Shown one piece after another: positions 51,401 to 60,900 of a DNA stretch of 64,000 nt; the first letter of the stretch is position 1, and each line of letters opens with the position of its first letter. The translations under genes and the position numbers were made by a program. Source of the stretch: Omphiscola glabra. Lineage: Eukaryota > Mollusca > Gastropoda > Lymnaeidae. The stretch is taken from the NCBI GenBank assembly GCA_964017045.1, contig OZ024795.1, positions 26,217,366 through 26,281,365 of the forward strand, read 5' to 3'. The notes beneath the pieces are model-generated. The model was not told where the DNA came from. It searched no databases and was given only the letters and a program-made list of their open reading frames with translations.

Positions 51401-54400
51401 GGTTGTTGCAACAAATAACACTGACGTTATGACTACTTCGTCAATGGTAAGCATATATATATAAATGAATGTCTGTATGTATGGATGTATGTATGGATGT
51501 ATGTCCCATATGTGGTATTACGCCATTTCCGCGATTGCGATAAAACTTTGGTTATTTGTTGTCCACATACCCGGGCATTTTTCTTGGTCATTACAACCTT
51601 TTTAAAATATTCCGTTTTCGGCCGTTGGCCCTAAATTCCTTTTTGTTTTTATTTTTTTAGCTATTAAAAATAATCTCCGTATGCGCTCCTATACCATTTA
51701 TCCGAAGGCGATAAAACTTTTGAGGGATGCAGAGCGCATGCCCTGGAAAGGTTTTTGAATTATTACAACGATTTTAAAATATTCCGTTTTGAGCCAGGGG
51801 CCCTTAGTTCGATTTTTCTTATATGAGCTATATAAATATAATTTCAAACCTTAAGCGCTCCTATACTGAAATATTACATTCACTGAAAAGGACCGAGCTA
51901 TTGCTCTTTTATGGCCCCGGCAAGTAAGGTACAGGCCTGCCTCATCTGGTGGGCAGTCCCGTAAATCAGACTCTCGACATGGTTGGCTGGGAGGACCCCA
52001 GTCACGCCAGACGCCAGCGTTGAGCACTCGGCTAGAAGGTGATCGATTGTCTCCAGTGCCTGACCACAGTGGCGGCAGCTCGGGTCCCGCAGTGGGTGTA
52101 ATCTATTCAAGTAGCTGCGGGTAGGGCAATGTTCTGTTCTCATCTGGGTGATGAGACTTTGGTGGTGGCGTTTAAGACTCCACCACTGATCGCATTTGCG
52201 GTTGTTTTTGGGCATGTTCCGGTAAAGTTTTCGGGCCGTGTTCCCCTGTTCCCATTCTTTTAACCACTCCTCGTGGCAGAGTTCCTTGATCCAGGCTTGG
52301 GCCCCCAGTTGGGTCATTGGCCGGTTAGGTTGAGGCTGAGAAGAGCCTTGCCTCGCAAGACAGTCGGCTCTGTCTTGTGGTGGAATCCCCGCATGTCCTG
52401 GGATCCATTGAAGGGTCACTTGGCCTCCGTGTGACTGTATGTCTCGCACGAGCTCCATAATTGCATTCACCATTTTCGTGTTCAAAGAGCTCCTCTTCAC
52501 AATTTCCAGAGCACATTGTTAATCTGTGAACACTACGATGGGTGGAAGTGGTTTGCGTCTGGCTAGTCTACGGCGCACTTGTTTCAAGCCCATCAATATA
52601 GCCTCGATCTCTGCATCAGTTGCAGTGCTATTTTTGCCATTTGGGCCTGAAATCTCCTTAGTTGGAGGTATCCATTTAGGATACTGAATGAGTGCACCAT
52701 AACCCGCCTTCTTCTCGCTGGCGAGATAGGAGCCGTCTGTGAAGACTTGTACCATGTCGTCTCCAAAGGCCTCAATTGTCTCTAGTGCGGCTCCCTTTTG
52801 CTCATTTTGGGGGCTCGACTTAGTAACTGCTGTGTGTGACAGGGTCAGACGGACATCAGGTGGTTCGCAACTATCCTGAGGTGATCTCTCCTGGATCGGG
52901 CGTATTTTCTCCCTGTTTCCTGGTAAAGGGTGCTTATTCTCGTGTGAATAGACTGCGTCCATGAAGGAGGGTCTCTTAAGCCTTGTCCGCTTTACCCAGC
53001 GGTCTTGGAGTTGAAAACAGGGTTCCGTCTTTTCCATTCGACAGTAACGCTCAACGGTCGTTAGGATAGCCTTGTCCCTCCTGATGTGTAGTGGTTCTAT
53101 ATCTGAAATAATTCCCACAGCAGCCGTGGGTGTGGTACGTAACGCCCCACATACAAATCTTAGAGCTAGATTTTGTATCCGATCTAGACCCTCTAAAGCC
53201 GTACCGCTTGCGAAGGCCTGGACCGGGAGGCTGTAGGCGCTCCTATACCATTCATGCGATTGCGATAAAACTTTGGTATGTTGTTGTCCACAGATCCGGG
53301 CATTTTTTTTAGTCATTACAACTATTTTAGCATAATTAGTTTTGGGCCTTTGGCCTTAGTTCTTTTTTTCTTCTTATATGAGCAATGTAAAAATAATTTC
53401 CGTATGCACTCCTATACCAACTATATGATTGCGATAAAATTGTTGAAATGTGCGCACGCCCAAAAAGGTTTCTGAATCATTACAACTATCATAAATATTC
53501 CCTTTTGAGCCAGGGGCCCAAAATTCGTTTTTTCTTATATGAGCTAATAAATATAATTTTAAAAAAAAACTAATGCATTGGTGGATGTAAATTTAATCAT
53601 ACAACTAGCGACAATTCAATTAATGTGTGACATAATAAGTAGGTTTGTAAATGTTTATAACCATTTTACAATATTCTTTTTTGGGTTGGAGGCCTTACAT
53701 TTTTTTTTTATTAATAGAGCAATAAAAATCTAATTTTCAACAGAGCTAATGCATGAGTGGATGGAATTTAATCAAAAACAAAGAGCGATATCTCCGTTTG
53801 TGTGTGACATAATTTAGGAGGTTTCTGAATTAGTAGAATCACTTCGCAATATTCAGTTTTGGACCGGGCCCTAAAGTAGTTTTTTTTTTCTATTATGAAA
53901 TATTTAAATATAATTTCCGTATGCGTTCCTGTAACATTCATCTAACTGTTATATAACTTTGATTAGTTGTGTGCTCACCCGCATAAGGTTTCTGAATAAG
54001 TACATGCATTTTACAATATTCCGTTAGGGGCCAGGGGCCTTAAATTCCTTTTTGTTTTCTTATGTGAGCTATGTAAATATAATTTCAAACAGAGCCATTG
54101 CATGGATGTGTGGAATTTAATTAAATCCAAACTGACATTTCATTTTCCATGTGACTTGAGAATGAGGTTTCGAATTTAGTATGTTTAGTTTACAATATTT
54201 TTGTTTATATGGAATAAATTAGTCATATAAATATAATTTCAAACATACCTATTGCATTAGTGGATTAATCGCTACAAGCGTGTGGACTAGATTTTGAAAA
54301 TCCATGCTTCTCACATGGACAGCTATCTGTGGCCTTCTCACTTCTCACATGGACAGATGTCTGTGGCCTTCTCACTTCTCAAATGGACAACTGTCTGTGG

Positions 54401-57400
54401 CCTTCTCACTTCTCACATGGACAGCTGTCTGTGGCCTTCTCACTTCTCACATGGACAGCTGTCTGTGGCCTTCTCACTTCTCACATGGACAGCTGTCTGT
54501 GGCCTTCTCACTTCTCACATGGACAGCTGTCTGTGGCCTTCTCACTTCTCACATGGACAGCTGTCTGTGACCTTCTCACGCTTAGAAAAACCACCTAATT
54601 AATTCGAACACGCACCTAATGGTAACAAAAATGTGTATATAAAAGTACTTTTAAAAAATGTGTAACACAAAAACTGCATTTCTTTGAGAGGCATTGCAAC
54701 GCATGCCGGGTACCCGCTAGTGTATTTATAGAAAAATATAATCTAGTTTTTTACTTTGCAATACATATACATATATTTACCTTAAGTATGTCATAATACT
54801 ATTTTATCCATTCGCTAGGATTCTATAATTACGGTACGCGGACGACAAATCTGGGAACCACTGATGTAGTTTACACCATTTGTTTTAGCCAGTTAATAAA
54901 AACACGCCGCTTAGAATTGACTCTTCTAATAATTTGTTTGTTCTTGATTTTGTAATTATGTGATAATTTAGTCCGAAATTGTTGTTCGTCAGTCGGGAGT
55001 CGACCATGACAACTTTAATCATCAGATTTGTGCTAGTTCTGTCTGTGGGTGCGCAGATGGCTAATGAAGCCGATTCTTGCACGAAATTTTCTTGTGCAGT
55101 AGGTGCAGGGCAATAATGGGACATCTCCTGGAGCAGAGTTAGACCGAGCCTTCCTGGCATGTTTGTTGCGCTGTGCAGTTCTGCCAACTTGATGCTGCGT
55201 GTAGCTCCTGTGTAAAGGTTAACGCCATGATGTTCGATCCTTTGCTTTTTCCTCCCACGTGTCTGGGTTTATGTCGAACATTTTCATTGAGGCTTTTAGG
55301 TTGTCTTTAAAACGTTTCTTCTGCCCTCCAGAAGACCGCTTCACTTGTTCGAGCTCACCATAGAAAATTCTTTGTGGCAGACGGTCGTCTGAAATTCTTA
55401 CATGTCCCGACGGGCAAAGCTGTGACTTCGTTAAGATGGTAAAGATGCTGGGGAGACCTGCCTGTGTGAGCACCTCAGTGTCTAGATCACTGTCCTGCCA
55501 TTTAATGCTGAGGATTTTTCTGAGTTTTGTATAAAAGTGGTTCAGCATTCTTGCATGGTATTCCATCCGAAATTACACACATGGTTTCCCTACAGGGTGA
55601 GCGGTAGGAGGGCTGTGGTTAATTGATGTTAGCAACGAATGAGTACATGGGTTTTATTTGAATGTCCCATTAATAAAATGTGGATACGTTTTCTTGTTAT
55701 CTTAATATGAAGTCAGTTATCGGCATATAAAAACCAAAACAAAGATCTACAAAGAAAGGAAAGAGTAATCTGTATAAAACAAACTCTAAAAGGGTAAAGT
55801 TGTTTATTTAAAAAAGCTGTAACGTTTATAAATGTAACTTTTATAGAAATGTAGGCGTTTATGATTCCGTATTATTACTTACAAACATTAGCTAATAATG
55901 TACTGTATTTCCTCGGTGCAAGTGATGACTTAACAACACTACCATTTCATTCAACTCCACAGCCGACTGTCTCTCTCTCTTCGCTAAGAAGCAACACTGT
56001 CACATAATTAGAGTGTCACCCTTGTCAATGGGCCTAAATTGGGGGGGGGGGGGGGGGGAGAGAAAATACATGTTTTTATCGTGAGAATATGACTTGCGTC
56101 CGTGGGAGCGTAAGTAGTGGCGTAGATAGGGTAAGAATCCCCCACCCCCGCTGGGCATGTGAAGATTTGTGGAGCCTCCTTCAATCGAAAAATACTCTGC
56201 AGCTTGCACCAAACGCCAACGTTAAATAAATTGGAAATATTTTCACTGGTTTGGACCCCCCCTACCCCACCCTTCCTACACCAGTGAGCTATCGCCGGAA
56301 AACGGGGCCTATGGCTAGGGATGTCAAAGAGAAATTTTTGTTTGATTGGAATCATTAATTTTATTACAATCACTGACGATTTACCGCACTGTTAATTTTA
56401 TCAAATTGTTAAAATATAGTCTGAAGTGGTATTGTACTTCAAAAAAAAGTTTTCTTCTACATATATATATATATATATGTATATATAGCCTTTTTAAAAG
56501 CCAAAATAATTTATTATGTATTTATTTTTATTTATAAATTCTGGTATAAACTTTTACTTTACAATAGCACAAAACATTATCATGTCAGAGTAACATTCAG
56601 AGGAAATGATTAACGGGAGGCTAGCCGTTGGCAAATAAGAAAAGATAACTAAACGATCAATAATTATGTTTTTAAATGACAATCACATAATTAGAGTGTC
56701 AGGGTGAAGGGCGCCCAGTTGATGCGTCAGTCGGGTCTTGAAATCTAAAATATCCAAGAATTCATCTCGGGGACAGAACTTGATTAAGTGATATAGCCTT
56801 TCTATTTGCTTAGTTAAATTTAAACCATACTGTCTTGATACACTTAGAAAAAGATGTCATACTTGAGACTCGTCGACTTAAAAAATAAATCTAAGTAAGT
56901 TACAAAAAGACATACCTCTCAATCAGACGAAGGGGAGAGTATGCAAACATTACATAATAAAAGTACACAAGTAGATCTTTTGTCATTACCTTTCTCCTAT
57001 AAGTGATAGAAAGATTATCTTGGTGTCATTAAAAAGCTTAAAGCCAGCTCTTTCCAATGATAAGCTCTTTTTGAATGTCATTTGCATTTGAAAATTTGAG
57101 TTGGAGTACCTTATAAGACCTGCATGTAGCCTTACGAATATCATTAGGCCATGTGGGAATAAAAAACTATGGTATAGCTATTTCTTCCAATAGGAAATTA
57201 AGAGAAAATGTATGTTTGTTTGTAATGTACAGAGGTTTATAGATATGTTACATTGATTTCCTTTGCGTAAACATTGGAAGCTCCTCTTGGCTCCATCCAA
57301 CCTTTTTGCCACTGACGGCCGCCATGATCAAACGTGCCTCGCTACGGCTCGAGACATTAGCAAATTATGAAACCATTAATATTATTTTCGTATGAAATGA

Positions 57401-57913
57401 TTAGACAACTTAAAATGTTGATGTCATGAAAAATAATAATCATTCTAAGATAAGATTGTTTTATTAATTCAAATGGTTTTTTATTACAAGTTACATATTC
57501 ATTTTCAGTTCCATAAATAACAAAAATATTCATACAACAAAGACAAACATTTTTAAACGAGACTAGTTACACATAGTTATGCAAAGTTCAGGACTGTAAC
57601 ACTCTGTTCAATGGGCACGCAAAATAAAAATCCCATAATTTTGCACTATTTGCAATTATTTCATAGTAATTATTTATACTTATTAAAGTTATATGTAGCC
57701 TATTATATGTTAAGTAACCCACGTTGATCACGTTTGTTGAATGCATATTTTGTTAAGTAACCTCCGTAGGTAGGTAGCTCACGTATAACTGTCGCTATTG
57801 ATTGGCAGGTTATTATAAGATATTAAAATAATGAAGGATTTTTCTTTTTAAAAAAATAAATGTTAAAAAAATATTACATTCAGAAAACAGCGTTGTTCAT
57901 AAATGTGATAATT

Positions 57914-57976
<63 letters not shown>

Positions 57977-60900
57977 ATTTACGCAAATTTCATTTACTGT
58001 TAAAGTTTAGACTCTAAACATGAAAATAAAATGAATCATTTATAATTTTGCGCAATCTAACTTTTTAAAACTAATTGTTGTGTGATTCGTTTTTACTCCT
58101 CTGGGATGAAATGTTGAATGGATCAGCGTTGGGGACAACACCTTATTCGTACGAAAGCATTAAAAAAAAAAATTTTTATAATTTGCTAAGAACGGAAATT
58201 GATTGCAACCAACAGTTTTTACTATTTTCTTGATTCTTATAAATCTTTAGGCTACAGCGTCTGGAGCATTGAAAAAATTGACTGATGTCATGAAGAAAAG
58301 CGATGACAATAATGTTGATTTTAGTATTTCTGATCTACGACCATGCCTTGAAAGTAAGCCAAAAGAATATTATGTATCTTTAATTCATCACCGATAGGTG
58401 ACACGTTTTGCCTTGACTTCTTTAACGGACACAATCAAGAGTAAAAAAAGGTATTGAAATTACCTTTTAGGCTAATGCAGAGATTTGGTGACATTAGGGA
58501 TACATTTAGGGTTCAGGTTAGGTTTAGTGATACATCTAAGGTTCAGGTTAGGTTTAAGGATACATTAAGGCTTCAGTTTAGGTTTTAGTGACGGTGAATT
58601 TTAAAATTTCACGGGTTTTGGCAACCAAAATGGCAGCCTGTGTGATACGTCATGGCACCAATTGTCTGCATTTACCAAAAAATTCATTGGGGGGGGGGGG
58701 GGGGGAAATCGACTATTTTTGTATGTCTTGACTACACGTTTTTTTTTTTTTAAATATTTTTATCAGTTTTAAAAGTATAACATTTGACAAGATTCGAATC
58801 CTCACTTTTCACATATGCCTCAGATGTTAGAGACCTGATTCACAACATCATCCACGCAGGAAATAAAGCATTGGGCTCTCTTTGCTTGAAAAAAAACTTT
58901 CTTGGAGATGGCAGTTTGGATGATGAGTACATTGAACGTTTAATAGAAAATTGTCGCTATGCTGAGTCTAATCAACTGCATCAGGTAATTATACACGCCA
59001 GGTTGTTTCTTTAACAATCAGTAGTTTGCTAAGTAAAACTCCAATAAGGATTTCCTGTATATAGATGCAATTATTGATCAAGGGTATGTTGGGCCCTAAA
59101 AATTTTTTATATAACCACATAATAACAACTTCAATTTTACCTCAAGTTGTCCAGTTTTGAGGAACACGTTTAGAGAAGTGTTTAGAGTTTTAAACAGTTG
59201 TATGATCAATCTCTTCCAAATATTTGTTTTAAGAACATAGCTGAGAAAGTCACCATTGCGATACTCAATGAAGAAATGGATAAATGAAGGAGAAAATATG
59301 CCCACTATTCTACTATTTTTGTAAATTCATAGTATATTTTCACGGCGTGTATATTAAAAAAATTAAACGAAGAAATGAACTAAATTTCATATCTTTAAAC
59401 AGGCAATCAGTATTGCAGGGAACATAACATCAGCATGGGATGATGTATTCACCAGGGCTTTGACTTTAGAAAACCCCGAAGGGAGGTATGAGACAAATAC
59501 ACCGAGCTACACAATGGCTGTTCAAAAGGGAACTTTGGCAGAAATAAAGAACAGGTCAATGTTTAAAAATCCGCTGGGGTTCACATTTGACGATGCACAA
59601 GTTGACAGTAAAAGTTTAACTACTATTCACCTTCAGGTAAAAAAATATTTAACTATATGTTTCTTGTCGTTATGAAAGGTTTCAATTAACTGATTATTTT
59701 AAATTAATCTGTGATATCACTTTTGTATATGGCATTCTATTTTTTCTTCATTTTTTTTATTACTTTGATACTTTAAAATATTGTTTTAAAAAATGAAAAT
59801 TGTTTCATCAAGATTACACATTTGAGTTGGCATTGTATTGTTTCTTCACAGGCGGCTAAAAGCTTAAACATTTTCTATGACGGGCTACATTCTGAATATG
59901 TAAAAACTATTGTGACTGCATCTGCAGTGGCTGAGAATGGAGCAAAATTTAAATTAACCAATCCTACCATAGTCCACGAGACAGCAGACAGCAACTGCAG
60001 CGTGGAAGAAAAATTTGAAGTTCAACCTGCAAAGTTCATTGCAGAAGATGCGTCTCAAATGTTTTATCATACCATAAACTATCCGTGAGTTAAGTTTTAA
60101 GTAAAGTATTTGGATATCTTAAAATTTATTTTAGTTTGCTCCTAGATTCTATAAAAGTAACAGCCTGAATATCTCTGAATATAATTTCAGATAACGTCAT
60201 TTGCACTATTTTTCTTTAAAAAAAATGTTATTTAAAAATCTTTTAGTCCATAAAAGAATTATAATGTTACAAACTGTGCAATTTCAGTGAAACATTTCTC
60301 CACCTGTGCTTTAAAGTAAGACCAACAAATCCAGCAATAACATACACACTGTATGCACGAATGGATAAGGAGCCTTCCGACATTACTTATGATCACAAGT
60401 ATGTTGTATGTGAACCTGTACCGGTTAAAATCTAAATATTTAACTTCAGCAATATTTAGGGAGGGTAGAAGATTTCAAATATTATTTGTACCACAATGAC
60501 AGGAGATTTTATTTAAAAATTTCATTATAATTTCTTTGATAAAAAAAATCAATAAATCGCTGTTAACAAAATTGGTTACTTCAAGGTTCTTATAATAGTT
60601 AAACACAGTCTAAGTCTATAGTAGGCATAGTCTAAGTCTATAGTAGGCATAGTGTAAGTCTATAGTAGGCATAGTCTGTCTATAGTAGGCATAGTCTAAG
60701 TCTATAGTAGGCATAGTCTAAGTCTATAGTAGGCATAGTTATAGTCTATAGTAGGCATAGTCTAAGTCTATAGTAGGCATAGTCTAAGTCTATAGTAGTC
60801 ATAGTCTAAGTCTATAGTAGGCACAGTCCTAGTCTATAATAGACATAGTTTTTGTCTAAATATTTGGCAAGTGAACAAAAAAAGGTGGGTTAGGGTCATA

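Larger units (their letters stand above)
51453..54720 (+). mobile_element. Helitron-like non-autonomous element with ~170-bp internal repeats
   Basis: Begins about 6 nt after the exon 13 donor with 'atatatatataaatgaatgt' and 'ctgtatgtatggatg' words. It continues with eight to nine diverged units of ~160-180 bp, each with 'ttcttatatgagctat', 'aaatataattt' and a 'gcgctcctatacc' or 'gagctaatgcat' block. It ends with the hairpin palindrome cgggtacccg (54,707-54,716) followed by CTAG and T. A hairpin plus CTRR end and central ~150-bp tandem repeats are hallmarks of Helitron/DINE-like elements. No Rep/helicase is present. The precise 5' end is uncertain. Confidence 0.55.

Noticed and set aside
54294..54602. 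Three overlapping plus-strand frames
   Set aside because: All trace the 34-bp array inside the Helitron-like element.
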